Below, in pieces: positions 16,965-25,808 of a stretch of 64,000 nt of DNA. Position 1 is the first letter of the stretch. The number at the start of each line of letters is the position of its first letter. The notes beneath the pieces were generated by a model. The model saw only the letters and a program-made list of their open reading frames with translations, was not told the origin of the DNA and ran no database searches. Made by a program: the position numbers and the translations under genes. This DNA is from Elusimicrobiaceae bacterium. Its GTDB lineage: Bacteria > Elusimicrobiota > Elusimicrobia > Elusimicrobiales > Elusimicrobiaceae. The stretch is from NCBI GenBank assembly GCA_016282685.1, contig JAEELM010000025.1, forward strand, positions 62,001 to 126,000, in the 5' to 3' direction.

Positions 16965-19900
16965 ATGATTAAAAAATCTTCGTCAGCGATTCCCTATTAT
17001 TTCGGGTTGCCGGGCGGCACCGCGAAAGCGTATTTTGTTTGCCAAAAATACCTCAATTTTGACCAAAATGCCGTCTTTATTACACAAGAAGATACCGAAG
17101 ATTTTGACAACGGAGCTCTGGAATTTGCTCCCCGCGGTGCAGAAGTGCTCCACTTTCCGGAAACGGATACGGGGCGAATGCATACGCTGTTTACACTCTT
17201 ATCCCCGGCAAAAGGGACACGCATTATTAGTACCCATTACGATTCTTTACAGGCACCTTTACCTTCTCCCGAACAATTCAAACAAAAACTATTTATCCTA
17301 CATCGAGGAGATAACATCCGCCGCAATGAACTACTGGATAAGTTGGATGCTAACGGTTACTCGCGTGAAGATTATGCCGAAACTCCCGGCCAATATGCAG
17401 CTCGTGGCAGTGTAGTGGATATTTTTTGTTTAAATCGGCAAGAGCCGCTACGCCTCTATTTTTCCGGTAATCGCATAGACAGTATCAGCGCTTTTGATTT
17501 GGACACTCAAAATACTAAAGAACATGTGGAGCAAGCGGTTGTTCTTCCGCTCCATTTTGACCAATTTCCAGCCACACTTAAAGACTATTTGCAAGATTAT
17601 ACATATGTATTTGATGAACCGGACAAGCAAATTGATTTAGCCTCTTTTTCCCCTCGTGCTGTTATCAACTTATTGCCCAACACTCAAGGCACCAATTGCA
17701 ACCTGAAAGCTAACCTTTCTTTCGGAGCAAATATGGACTTGCTATCCCAGGAAATTCATTCCCTAAAACAACAGGGGATGCAAGTCACTATTTGTTGTCT
17801 TAATCGCGGGGAGCTGGACCGTTTAACCGAGTTGCTGTCCGGCCGGAAGGAACTGGCCCATGTAGAGTTTAAAATTTCTCCGCTTACAAAGGGTTTTATT
17901 CACCCGGAAGCTCACTTTGCGTTACTAACTTCCAACGAAATCCTGAACCGACGCTACACCACCTCTTCGGTGTTGAAACGATTTGATGTAGAAAACGCCA
18001 AACGCGTGCGGTTTAAAGAATTACAAGAAGGGGATTACGTAGTCCACCAAGAATACGGTATAGGCCGTTATTTAGGGTTGGAGGTAATGAACCGAACCGA
18101 AAAACCCACCGATTGCCTGGTTATAGAATATCGCCGCGGTAGCCGTTTGTATGTGCCTATGTACGATTTTAAAAAAGTACAAAAATATATCAACGCAGGG
18201 GGAAAGCGCCCCACCCTATCGGTATTGGGAGGAAACACCTGGAAAGAGGTTAAAAAGCGAGTAAAGGAAGAAGCCCAAAAAGCCGCAAAAGAAATTTTGA
18301 AGCTGGAAGCGCTGCGCCAAGCTACCCCAGCCCCTCAAATTACAGGAGATGAACGTATTGAGAAGGAATTTGCCGATTCCTTTCCTTATACACTTACCAG
18401 CGGTCAAGAACAGGCCATCAAAGAAACCCTGCACGATTTGGATCTTCCCAAACCAATGGATCGTGTATTGGTAGGAGACGTAGGTTTCGGGAAAACAGAA
18501 GTAGCCATGAGAGCAGCTTTGAAAGTAGTTTTATCAGGTAAACAAGTTATGGTGCTTGTACCTACAACTATATTGGCGGATCAGCATTACAAAACTTTTT
18601 CCAAACGATTGGCAGGATTTCCCGTACAAGTATGTATGCTTTGTCGTTTCCAAACTATCAAAGAACAAAAAGAAACCATCGAACAATTAAAAAATGGCAC
18701 TTGCGATATCATCATTGGTACCCATCGCTTAATGAGTAAAGACATTGGATTTAAAAATTTAGGACTTGTTATTATTGATGAAGAGCACCGTTTCGGAGTT
18801 AAACAAAAAGAAAAAATTCGCGCCATCAGCACGGGGGTACATGCATTAATGCTAAGCGCCACCCCCATTCCACGTACGCTTAACCAATCCCTTTCGTCAT
18901 TACGTGACATTTCCTTAATTGATACTCCCCCCCATGGTCGTACCCCTATCAAAACTGTTGTTACCGCTTGGAACGATCAGTTGGCTGCCGCGGCTATCCG
19001 GCAAGAATTGGCCAGAGGCGGCCAAGTGTATTACGTTTACAACAGTGTACAAAGCATGGAATCGCGATTGCTTCTCTTGCAGAAATTGGTTCCTGAAGCA
19101 AAAATTTGCATGGCCCATGGGCAAATGGATGAAAAACAATTAGAACAAACGTTGTGGGATTTTAATAAAGGGAAATATGATTTGCTGTTAGCTTCCACTA
19201 TCATAGAATCCGGTATTGACATTACCAACGCCAATACCCTAATTGTGGAAAATGCCCATCAATTTGGACTGGCACAACTTTATCAACTGCGTGGACGCAT
19301 CGGCCGTGGAAGCACCAAAGCTTATTGTTATTTATTTCACCCGGACTGGCTGTTTAAAAAACCGGAACAAGACGATAATAATTATGCCGATTTGGCTGCC
19401 GTCTATTTAAAAACAAAACCAGACAAAGACCCCTCCGAAGAAGCTCGTGAACGTCTATCCGCGTTAATGGAGTTCAGCGATTTAGGAAGTGGGTTCCGCT
19501 TGGCGTTGCGCGATATGGAAATTCGCGGGGCGGGTGAATTATTGGGAGTAAAACAACACGGATACGTCAATGAAGTGGGCCTTACCCTTTACTGTGATTT
19601 AGTAGCTGCTGAAGTAAAAAAATTGAAAGGTCAAACCCCGCAACGCAATTTACAGGCAAAAGTCAGCCTTCCGTTACCGGCTTTTATTCCACCGGACTAT
19701 CTACCGGATGATGCAGAACGGTTAAAATTTTACAAAGAGTTTTTATCCGCAGATACTAATAGAGTCCAACAACTCTTGGCTCGGTTGCAAGACCTGTGTG
19801 GCCCGGCCCCCGAAGAGGTGCGAAATTTATTAAAAATTATTAATATTTCCAGGAGAGCAGGATCTTTAGAAATTTACAATGTTGACTGGTTACAGGACCG

Positions 19901-20108
19901 ACTGGAACTATTGTTTACACGCCGTTTCAAATTACCGGAAAATGGCTTAAATCTCCTCATTAACCAATTTGGTTTAGATACATTAGAATTTGTTAAGTCC
20001 AAAAACGGCGATGGCCTGCGCATCAAACCGCGCGGGACCATAACACCCGTATTATTTACTCAGCAAGTACTATCCTTCTTAGAACACTTATTTTCTCCCC
20101 AAAAATGA
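16965..20108 (+). CDS. mfd: transcription-repair coupling factor
   Basis: 1047 residues, a little shorter than the E. coli protein (1148). Order of domains: UvrB-like N-terminal region, the RNA polymerase-interacting CarD-like domain with EGDYVVHQEYGIGRY (about 350-400), the RecG-like translocase with Walker A GDVGFGKTE (504-512) and DEEH (605-608), then the helicase C half with QLRGRIGRG and a C-terminal TRCF domain. It removes stalled RNA polymerase and recruits UvrA. The TGA stop overlaps the extended -10 of the next gene. Confidence 0.96.
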   Translation: MIKKSSSAIPYYFGLPGGTAKAYFVCQKYLNFDQNAVFITQEDTEDFDNGALEFAPRGAEVLHFPETDTGRMHTLFTLLSPAKGTRIISTHYDSLQAPLPSPEQFKQKLFILHRGDNIRRNELLDKLDANGYSREDYAETPGQYAARGSVVDIFCLNRQEPLRLYFSGNRIDSISAFDLDTQNTKEHVEQAVVLPLHFDQFPATLKDYLQDYTYVFDEPDKQIDLASFSPRAVINLLPNTQGTNCNLKANLSFGANMDLLSQEIHSLKQQGMQVTICCLNRGELDRLTELLSGRKELAHVEFKISPLTKGFIHPEAHFALLTSNEILNRRYTTSSVLKRFDVENAKRVRFKELQEGDYVVHQEYGIGRYLGLEVMNRTEKPTDCLVIEYRRGSRLYVPMYDFKKVQKYINAGGKRPTLSVLGGNTWKEVKKRVKEEAQKAAKEILKLEALRQATPAPQITGDERIEKEFADSFPYTLTSGQEQAIKETLHDLDLPKPMDRVLVGDVGFGKTEVAMRAALKVVLSGKQVMVLVPTTILADQHYKTFSKRLAGFPVQVCMLCRFQTIKEQKETIEQLKNGTCDIIIGTHRLMSKDIGFKNLGLVIIDEEHRFGVKQKEKIRAISTGVHALMLSATPIPRTLNQSLSSLRDISLIDTPPHGRTPIKTVVTAWNDQLAAAAIRQELARGGQVYYVYNSVQSMESRLLLLQKLVPEAKICMAHGQMDEKQLEQTLWDFNKGKYDLLLASTIIESGIDITNANTLIVENAHQFGLAQLYQLRGRIGRGSTKAYCYLFHPDWLFKKPEQDDNNYADLAAVYLKTKPDKDPSEEARERLSALMEFSDLGSGFRLALRDMEIRGAGELLGVKQHGYVNEVGLTLYCDLVAAEVKKLKGQTPQRNLQAKVSLPLPAFIPPDYLPDDAERLKFYKEFLSADTNRVQQLLARLQDLCGPAPEEVRNLLKIINISRRAGSLEIYNVDWLQDRLELLFTRRFKLPENGLNLLINQFGLDTLEFVKSKNGDGLRIKPRGTITPVLFTQQVLSFLEHLFSPQK

Positions 20109-20114
20109 TATAGT
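20106..20114 (+). promoter_or_regulatory. extended -10 promoter, leaderless type, overlapping the mfd stop codon
   Basis: TGaTATAGT ends six bases before the ATG at 20121. Its TGA is also the stop codon of mfd. The position argues for 20121 over the in-frame ATG at 20115 as the real start of the lipoprotein gene. Confidence 0.6.
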
Positions 20115-20120
20115 ATGAGT

Positions 20121-20945
20121 ATGCGCTACTGGATAATTTGTCTAACCGCCGGTTTATTGCTAACAGGTTGCCATAAATCTCCGTCTGAAACATCTTCGGC
20201 CGATATGGTGGCTGTGCGTGTTGGCAATGCGTTTATCACGCAAGAAGACATACAAACCCGGTTAAAACTGCTTTCTCCCCAAGATCAGGCTTTTGCTCAA
20301 ACTCCTATGGGGTATCAAAATTTATTACAGATTATTACACGCGAAAAACTGATAGAAGCAGATGCCAAACATTCTCAATTGTTTCAAGATCCTCAATATC
20401 AAGAAATGTTGGCTGCCAAACGTTCCGAATTGGATAAAATTTATAATGATTTTGCCTCCCAATTGCTAACGCAATTCTGGTATACTCATCAACAAACAGA
20501 TGGGCCCATCTCTGTTACGGACAAAGAAATAAAAGACTATTACAATAAATACCCTTATGAGATGACCATCAAGCAAATTATTGTGGACAATGCCCAAACA
20601 GCAGACCAAATACTCCGCTCCCTAAAAGGATCCCCCGGGAGCTGGAATTCTCTTTCGCATCAACACAATATTGCCCCCGATTCTCTCAAAACCCTGTCTT
20701 TTATGCCCGGAGAGTATTTAACCAATTTAGAAGCTGTAGCCGCCAACTCTTCTATCGGGAAAGTGCAAGGGTTCTTTAAAACTCCGCAAGGATTTCATAT
20801 AATAATGAAAACAGGTGAAAGACGGCTTTCGTTTGAAGAAGCGCAGCCACGCATTCGCCAAGTGTTGGAAAATCAGAAGTTGGACGAGCTGTTAGAGTCC
20901 TTAAAAACAAAATACGAGGTTATTATTTATGACAAAAATGAATAA
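20121..20945 (+). CDS. lipoprotein parvulin-type peptidyl-prolyl isomerase (SurA/PrsA-like)
   Basis: 274 residues from the ATG at 20121. A lipobox LLTGC puts the lipidated Cys at C17, so the mature protein is membrane-tethered in the periplasm. A SurA-N-like helical region (about 30-140) is followed by a degenerate parvulin domain with EMTIKQIIV, a FMPGEY turn and TPQGFHIIM. It probably helps fold exported or outer-membrane proteins. It overlaps the next parvulin gene by 17 bases, so the two likely act in one envelope-folding pathway. The upstream in-frame ATG at 20115 sits too close to the -10 box to be used. Confidence 0.82.
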   Translation: MRYWIICLTAGLLLTGCHKSPSETSSADMVAVRVGNAFITQEDIQTRLKLLSPQDQAFAQTPMGYQNLLQIITREKLIEADAKHSQLFQDPQYQEMLAAKRSELDKIYNDFASQLLTQFWYTHQQTDGPISVTDKEIKDYYNKYPYEMTIKQIIVDNAQTADQILRSLKGSPGSWNSLSHQHNIAPDSLKTLSFMPGEYLTNLEAVAANSSIGKVQGFFKTPQGFHIIMKTGERRLSFEEAQPRIRQVLENQKLDELLESLKTKYEVIIYDKNE

Positions 20946-22080
20946 ATTAGCCGCCGCTGTGTTAATTGCGGCTTTAGGGGTAAGTGCTCAAGCAAAAGTA
21001 ATTGAATCTTCCGTCGCTACCATAAACGGAGATCCCATTACCGCTACCGAATACAATAACTATGTGCAAAGCATCATTCAATACTACAAAGAGGAACGTC
21101 CCCAAGTGTTGGAACAACCGTATGCAGAAGATTTTATCGGGAAAGAAGTATTACAAAAGCTCCTCGCAAAGAAATTGGTTTCCCAAGCTGCAAAAGAGGC
21201 CAAAGTAACGGTTAAAGATTCGGAAATAGATAATGCTCTTAATACCATCAAAGCCAACTTCATTATTGACGAAAAAACCGGGAAAGAAGACCCCAAAGGA
21301 GCTGAAAAACGCTTTAACGCAGCATTGAAAAAAGAGGGAAAAACCTTGAATAGTTACAAAAAAGAGTTGACCGAAGAATTGCGTGCTCAAAATTTGCTGA
21401 AACAAAGAGTACAAGAAATAACAAAAGCCGTTGAAGAGAAAGATGTGAAAGATCTCTACGTCAACGTCGAAGCCTATTTGAAAAACAATACGAAAAAAAT
21501 TAAAGAAATTGAAAAAGACGAACGTAAAGCGGCTGAATCTAAAATGATTGCGGCCAAATTGAAACAATTAACGGCCGAGCAAGTTCGTATTGGGCACATC
21601 TATTTGGCCGTTACAAAAGATATGCCTGCCGCTGAAGTAAAAAAGAAAGAAGAATTAGCTAAAAAAATTAAAAAAGAGATTGACGGCGGAATGGACTTTT
21701 CTACCGCAGTAAAAACCTATAGTGAAGACAAGAATACAGACACAGACATGGTCTTGATTAAAGGAATTGCTCCAAAGGAAATTGATGCCAAAGCCTTCTC
21801 ATTGTCCGTAGGAAAGGTAAGTGATCCTATTAAAACCAACATAGGTTACCATATCATCAAAATCAAAGGCAAACAGGCAGAAAAACAAATTGGTTATGAT
21901 GATATTAAACAAGACTTATTCCACTACCTCGACCAATCCCGCGTACAGGAAGCTATTAATAAATATATCGGCGATTTGTGGGATAAAGCCGATATCAAAG
22001 TAACGAAAGAGTTTGAATTAGATAAAGCTATGGCTCAAGCTCAAGCCCAAGCCGAACAACAAACTCCTGCTGGAAAATAA
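20929..22080 (+). CDS. periplasmic peptidyl-prolyl isomerase, SurA-like
   Basis: 383 residues with a cleavable signal peptide (about 1-23, ending VSAQA). It has a SurA-type N-terminal chaperone helix bundle, a Lys/Glu-rich coiled region (about 140-215), and one parvulin domain with VRIGHIYLAV, FSTAVKTYSED and NIGYHIIKIKG. The C-terminal tail is Gln/Ala-rich. A GAGG site nine bases before 20929 supports this start. It should act as a periplasmic foldase for outer membrane proteins, matching the presence of bamA and skp further on. It ends at a strong terminator. Confidence 0.87.
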   Translation: MTKMNKLAAAVLIAALGVSAQAKVIESSVATINGDPITATEYNNYVQSIIQYYKEERPQVLEQPYAEDFIGKEVLQKLLAKKLVSQAAKEAKVTVKDSEIDNALNTIKANFIIDEKTGKEDPKGAEKRFNAALKKEGKTLNSYKKELTEELRAQNLLKQRVQEITKAVEEKDVKDLYVNVEAYLKNNTKKIKEIEKDERKAAESKMIAAKLKQLTAEQVRIGHIYLAVTKDMPAAEVKKKEELAKKIKKEIDGGMDFSTAVKTYSEDKNTDTDMVLIKGIAPKEIDAKAFSLSVGKVSDPIKTNIGYHIIKIKGKQAEKQIGYDDIKQDLFHYLDQSRVQEAINKYIGDLWDKADIKVTKEFELDKAMAQAQAQAEQQTPAGK

Positions 22081-22091
22081 ATTCTATCACT

Positions 22092-22121
22092 AAGCCCCTT
22101 GATATCAAGGGGCTTTTTTAT
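22092..22121 (+). terminator. intrinsic terminator directly before pdxA
   Basis: A perfect 24-base inverted repeat at 22092-22115 (AAGCCCCTTGAT and its complement) is followed by a run of Ts. The pdxA ATG comes seven bases after the repeat, which leaves no room for a separate ribosome-binding site. Confidence 0.92.
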
Positions 22122-23021
22122 ATGAAACCAACCCTCTTAATTACCGCCGGGGATCCCTTAGGAATTGGCCCGGAAATTACCGTAAAAGCACTGCAAAATC
22201 CAACAATACAACGGATTTGCACACCGGTTGTAATTGGAGAGGAAACTTCTTTAAAAAAAGCCGGATGGACTCCCCAGTTAAGCGCTTTAATCGCTTTAAG
22301 TGCTCCTCGATTACAAAAAACGCACGCTCCCTCAAAAGAAGGGGGCCTTGTCTCTTTTCAAGCCGTAGAAACCGGTATTAAATTGGCATCAAAAACGGAT
22401 GCTCCTCTTGTAACAGCTCCTATCTCTAAACAAAGTTGGACCTTGGCCCATATCCCCTTTACCGGACACACCGAACTTCTACGCGCACGTACAAAACAAA
22501 ACGGTCTTATGATGTTTGTAGGAGGCACATTGCGTTGCGGATTGGTAACGGAACATTTTGCCCTTACCCATTTACCTCTTACCCAACAAAAAATAGAATC
22601 TGCGGCTTTGCTTTTTCAACAAGCCCTTAAGCGTTTGGGTGCTACTCACCCCAAAATTGCTCTCTGTGCCGTCAATCCACACGCAGGGGACAATGGTAAA
22701 TTCGGGACAGAGGAGAAGCGATTGTTGCACCCAGCTTTAAAACATTTGCAACGCAAAGGATCTTTCCTGGGGCCGCTCCCATCCGATACAGCCTGGCTGG
22801 CACATAAAGCCGGGAAATATGATGGCCTATTATGCATGTATCACGATCAAGCTCTGCTAGGGTTAAAACTGGCCACGGAGGAACCTTTGGTTCATTTGAC
22901 AGCCGGCCTTCCTTTCCTGCGCACTTCACCTGCCCATGGCACAGCCTTTGATATAGCCGGAAAAAACCGTGCAAATCACAACAGCATGTTGGCTGCTATT
23001 TTGTTCGCTCTTTCACATTAA
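22122..23021 (+). CDS. pdxA: 4-hydroxythreonine-4-phosphate dehydrogenase
   Basis: 299 residues beginning MKPTLLITAGDPLGIGPEI, the standard PdxA start. Likely metal ligands are H145 (TEHFAL), H187 (NPHAGD) and H241 (YHDQAL), with the conserved AHGTAFDIAG near the end. It oxidises and decarboxylates 4-phosphohydroxy-threonine in the DXP-dependent vitamin B6 pathway. The partner pdxJ is not in the window. The start codon lies right behind a terminator hairpin with no visible ribosome-binding site or promoter, so how it is expressed is unclear. Confidence 0.93.
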   Translation: MKPTLLITAGDPLGIGPEITVKALQNPTIQRICTPVVIGEETSLKKAGWTPQLSALIALSAPRLQKTHAPSKEGGLVSFQAVETGIKLASKTDAPLVTAPISKQSWTLAHIPFTGHTELLRARTKQNGLMMFVGGTLRCGLVTEHFALTHLPLTQQKIESAALLFQQALKRLGATHPKIALCAVNPHAGDNGKFGTEEKRLLHPALKHLQRKGSFLGPLPSDTAWLAHKAGKYDGLLCMYHDQALLGLKLATEEPLVHLTAGLPFLRTSPAHGTAFDIAGKNRANHNSMLAAILFALSH

Positions 23022-23047
23022 TTTTTACGCCTTAGCGCCTCCAGATT

Positions 23048-23056
23048 TGATACAAT
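23048..23056 (+). promoter_or_regulatory. extended -10 promoter, leaderless type, for birA
   Basis: TGaTACAAT ends eight bases before the birA ATG at 23065, again without a Shine-Dalgarno sequence. Confidence 0.65.
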
Positions 23057-23064
23057 ATTAGTAT

Positions 23065-23769
23065 ATGGGAAAGTTGATACATTTTGCGGAATTAAATTCC
23101 ACTAATACCTATCTAAAAGAAAACTTCGCCGCATTAGCAGATAAAACTGTTGTTTCGGCCGACATTCAAACGGCTGGCAGAGGACGTTTTAATCGCCAAT
23201 GGATCTCCCAAAAAGGAGGGCTTTATTTTTCCATTCTTTTAAAACCGACTCAGACCGATTATATTGTGAATTTAACACAGCTGATGGCTCTTTCTATTTG
23301 CAAAGCCATAGAAGATTTAGGCGCAAAACCCACCATCAAATGGCCTAATGACGTACAACTCAACGGTAAAAAAATATGTGGTATTTTGAGTGAAACAATC
23401 ACTCAACAAAACGGCATTGCTTGCGTAATAGTAGGCGCGGGTGTAAACGTAGCACAAAGAGATGTTTCATACGTCGGTCAACCGGCCATTTCCTTGAGGG
23501 AAGCGGGTATTTTCATAGATCCGGATATTTTACTTCCTTCCATTTTGAATCATTTTTGGCAAAAGTATGACCAAGTCCTTTCGCAGGGTTTTGCTTCTTT
23601 GCGAGAGGAATATAAAAAACGATTTCCCTATTTAGGAAAAGTAATTTCCGTTAAAAACGGAACGGCGGATGCTACCGGAACTGTAACAGATATTTCCGCC
23701 AAAGGAACGTTGTTGTTAAATGCCGACAACGGCCTTGAAGAAATTTTAATAGGAGACTTAATTGTATGA
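23065..23769 (+). CDS. birA: biotin-[acetyl-CoA-carboxylase] ligase, no DNA-binding domain
   Basis: 234 residues. The catalytic core motifs are present: TAGRGRFNRQW (biotin and AMP site), KGGLYFSILLKP, and IKWPNDVQLNGKKICGIL. There is no N-terminal helix-turn-helix, so this is the short ligase-only type and not a repressor. It attaches biotin to a lysine; the next genes encode a biotin-dependent decarboxylase whose OadA subunit carries the acceptor motif, making it the obvious substrate. The stop overlaps the oadG start (ATGA). Confidence 0.93.
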   Translation: MGKLIHFAELNSTNTYLKENFAALADKTVVSADIQTAGRGRFNRQWISQKGGLYFSILLKPTQTDYIVNLTQLMALSICKAIEDLGAKPTIKWPNDVQLNGKKICGILSETITQQNGIACVIVGAGVNVAQRDVSYVGQPAISLREAGIFIDPDILLPSILNHFWQKYDQVLSQGFASLREEYKKRFPYLGKVISVKNGTADATGTVTDISAKGTLLLNADNGLEEILIGDLIV

Positions 23770-23984
23770 ATGCCGAAAGTTTATTCTTACAATCCATCAA
23801 TATTACCTTAATCGGTATGTCAGTGGTGTTCATTTTTTTGGTTCTTTTAGTAGGAATGATGAAAGTACTGGGTAAAACGGTACAAATAATGGAAGTGTAT
23901 TTCCCGCAAACTATTCCCGGGAGTGACGATACTTCCTTTATTGCCGTGGCTATCGCAGCTGCTAAAAAATTTCAAGGAAAATAA
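23766..23984 (+). CDS. oadG: OadG-like small subunit of the sodium-pumping decarboxylase
   Basis: 72 residues: one membrane helix near the N-terminus (about 12-36, GMSVVFIFLVLLVG) and a short cytoplasmic tail ending in AIAAAKKF. Size, helix position and location before oadA and oadB fit the gamma subunit, which holds the complex together. The tail lacks the long Pro/Ala linker seen in some family members. Confidence 0.87.
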   Translation: MNAESLFLQSINITLIGMSVVFIFLVLLVGMMKVLGKTVQIMEVYFPQTIPGSDDTSFIAVAIAAAKKFQGK

Positions 23985-24002
23985 GTAAGGGAGTAAAAGA
24001 TT

Positions 24003-25799
24003 ATGAAGAAAATTAATTTTATGTTAACAGCGTTTCGAGACGGCTTTCAGTCTGTTTATGGAGCGCGTGTACTAACGAAAGATTTTATGCCTGCCGTAGA
24101 GGCTGCCCGTCATGCGGGTATCAGCCATATGGAGTTTGGTGGAGGAGCGCGCTTTCAAGCTTTGTATTTCTACTGCAATGAAAACGCCTTTGATATGATG
24201 GATACCTTCCGCAAAACAGCCGGGCCGGATGCCAATTTACAAACGTTAGCACGTGGAGTAAACGTAGTAGGGTTGGATAGTCAATCCTCCGACGTTATTA
24301 AAGCACATGCACAATTGTTTAAAAAGCATGGCACCACAACCATCCGCAACTTTGATGCTCTCAATGATGTAAACAATTTAATTTATTCCGGGCAATGCAT
24401 TCATGATGCCGGACTTAAACATGAGATCTGTGTAACTATGATGTCTTTGGCACCGGGCTGGGATACAACGGGAAAAATTCACAATGAGATTTTCTATGAA
24501 AAAATCCTACGTGAAATTTTAAATTCCGGCGTTCCGTTTGATTCCTTATGTTTCAAAGATGCCTCTGGCACTTCTACTCCCACCACCGTAGGAAGAACCA
24601 TTGCCATGGCCCGCAGACTCTTACCCAAAGAAACCAAAATTGTATTTCATACACACGAAACGGCCGGTAATTCCATTGCTTGCTGTTTAGAAGCAATTAA
24701 AGCGGGAGTTGACAGCTTAGACCTCTCCATGCAACCCGTTTCCAGCGGCACTTGCCAGCCGGATATCTTAACCATGTGGCATGCTTTGCGCGGTACAGAT
24801 TATACGTTGGATATTGATCCGAAGAAAATCCAAGAAGCAGAAAATGTCTTCAAAGATTGCATGGCCAAATACTTCTTGCCGCCGGAAGCCACTTCCGTCA
24901 ATCCAATTATTCCTTTCTCTCCCTTGCCGGGAGGCGCATTGACTGCCAATACGCAAATGATGCGCGACAATGGCACGTTTAACAAATTCCCGGAAGTTGT
25001 TAAAGCAATGGGAGAATGCGTAAAATTAGGTGGATTCGGAACTTCCGTTACACCGGTTTCACAATTTTATTTCCAACAAGCTTATTCTAATGTAATGAAT
25101 GGACCTTGGAAAAAAATTACCCCCGGTTATGGAAAGATGGTGTTGGGATATTTCGGACGAACCCCGGTAGAACCGGACCCAATGGTCGTAAAAGCCGCCA
25201 GCGAGCAATTAGGCCTAGAACCCACCAAAAAGACACCGCTTGAAATCAATGATGCAGATCCTAAAAAAGGTTTAAAAGTGGCGGAAGCAAAACTCAAAGA
25301 AGCTAGCTTACCGGTAACTGAAGAAAATAAATTTATCGTGGCAACCTGTGCCGACAAAGGCATCTTGTTCCTCAAAGGGGAAGCAAAAGTAAATGGTATC
25401 CGTTGGGCTGCCGATCAAAAGAAAACGGCTTCCACCGATATGGACTCTGTAAAAGTAACTGTTAACGGCAAAGCCTATGAAGTAGTCTTTGCTTCTGATA
25501 CAGTGGCCACCGTAAACGGCAAACGCTACGATATCTCTACTGCTGCCGGTGATACTAAAAAACAAGCAGCGGCTCCTTCCACAGGTAGCGGAGCAACCGT
25601 AAAATCCCCTGTCCCCGGAGCAGTCCTGCGTTTTAGCGTCAAAGAGGCCGAGCAAGTAAGCGAAGGGCAAGAAATACTTGTGTTAGAAGCTATGAAAATG
25701 GAAACTCCTGTAGCTGCCCCCGCCAGTGGGGTCATTCACTTCAACGTTAAGCAAGGTGACCAAGTACAAACGGGGCACGTTCTGGCGGAGATTAAATAG
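24003..25799 (+). CDS. oadA: biotin-dependent decarboxylase alpha subunit (OadA / pyruvate carboxylase B type)
   Basis: 598 residues. An N-terminal carboxyltransferase TIM barrel has RDGFQS, K185 in FKDASG (the position of the carbamylated lysine) and metal-site H216 and H218 in FHTHETAG. A PYC_OADA domain follows, then a Ser/Ala/Gly linker and a biotinyl domain with K565 in EAMKMETP. It transfers carboxyl from oxaloacetate (or a related acid) to biotin. The metal-site motif differs slightly from textbook OadA (DGFQS for DxHQS), so a related substrate such as another beta-keto acid is possible. It is preceded by AAGGGAG. It works with OadB and OadG, and BirA is encoded in the same operon. Confidence 0.9.
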   Translation: MKKINFMLTAFRDGFQSVYGARVLTKDFMPAVEAARHAGISHMEFGGGARFQALYFYCNENAFDMMDTFRKTAGPDANLQTLARGVNVVGLDSQSSDVIKAHAQLFKKHGTTTIRNFDALNDVNNLIYSGQCIHDAGLKHEICVTMMSLAPGWDTTGKIHNEIFYEKILREILNSGVPFDSLCFKDASGTSTPTTVGRTIAMARRLLPKETKIVFHTHETAGNSIACCLEAIKAGVDSLDLSMQPVSSGTCQPDILTMWHALRGTDYTLDIDPKKIQEAENVFKDCMAKYFLPPEATSVNPIIPFSPLPGGALTANTQMMRDNGTFNKFPEVVKAMGECVKLGGFGTSVTPVSQFYFQQAYSNVMNGPWKKITPGYGKMVLGYFGRTPVEPDPMVVKAASEQLGLEPTKKTPLEINDADPKKGLKVAEAKLKEASLPVTEENKFIVATCADKGILFLKGEAKVNGIRWAADQKKTASTDMDSVKVTVNGKAYEVVFASDTVATVNGKRYDISTAAGDTKKQAAAPSTGSGATVKSPVPGAVLRFSVKEAEQVSEGQEILVLEAMKMETPVAAPASGVIHFNVKQGDQVQTGHVLAEIK

Positions 25800-25808
25800 G
25801 AGGCCGGT

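Noticed and set aside
21151-21567. A long antisense frame rich in Phe inside the SurA-like gene.
   Set aside because: It mirrors the Lys/Glu-rich coding strand (AAA and GAA read as TTT and TTC) and has no ribosome-binding site.
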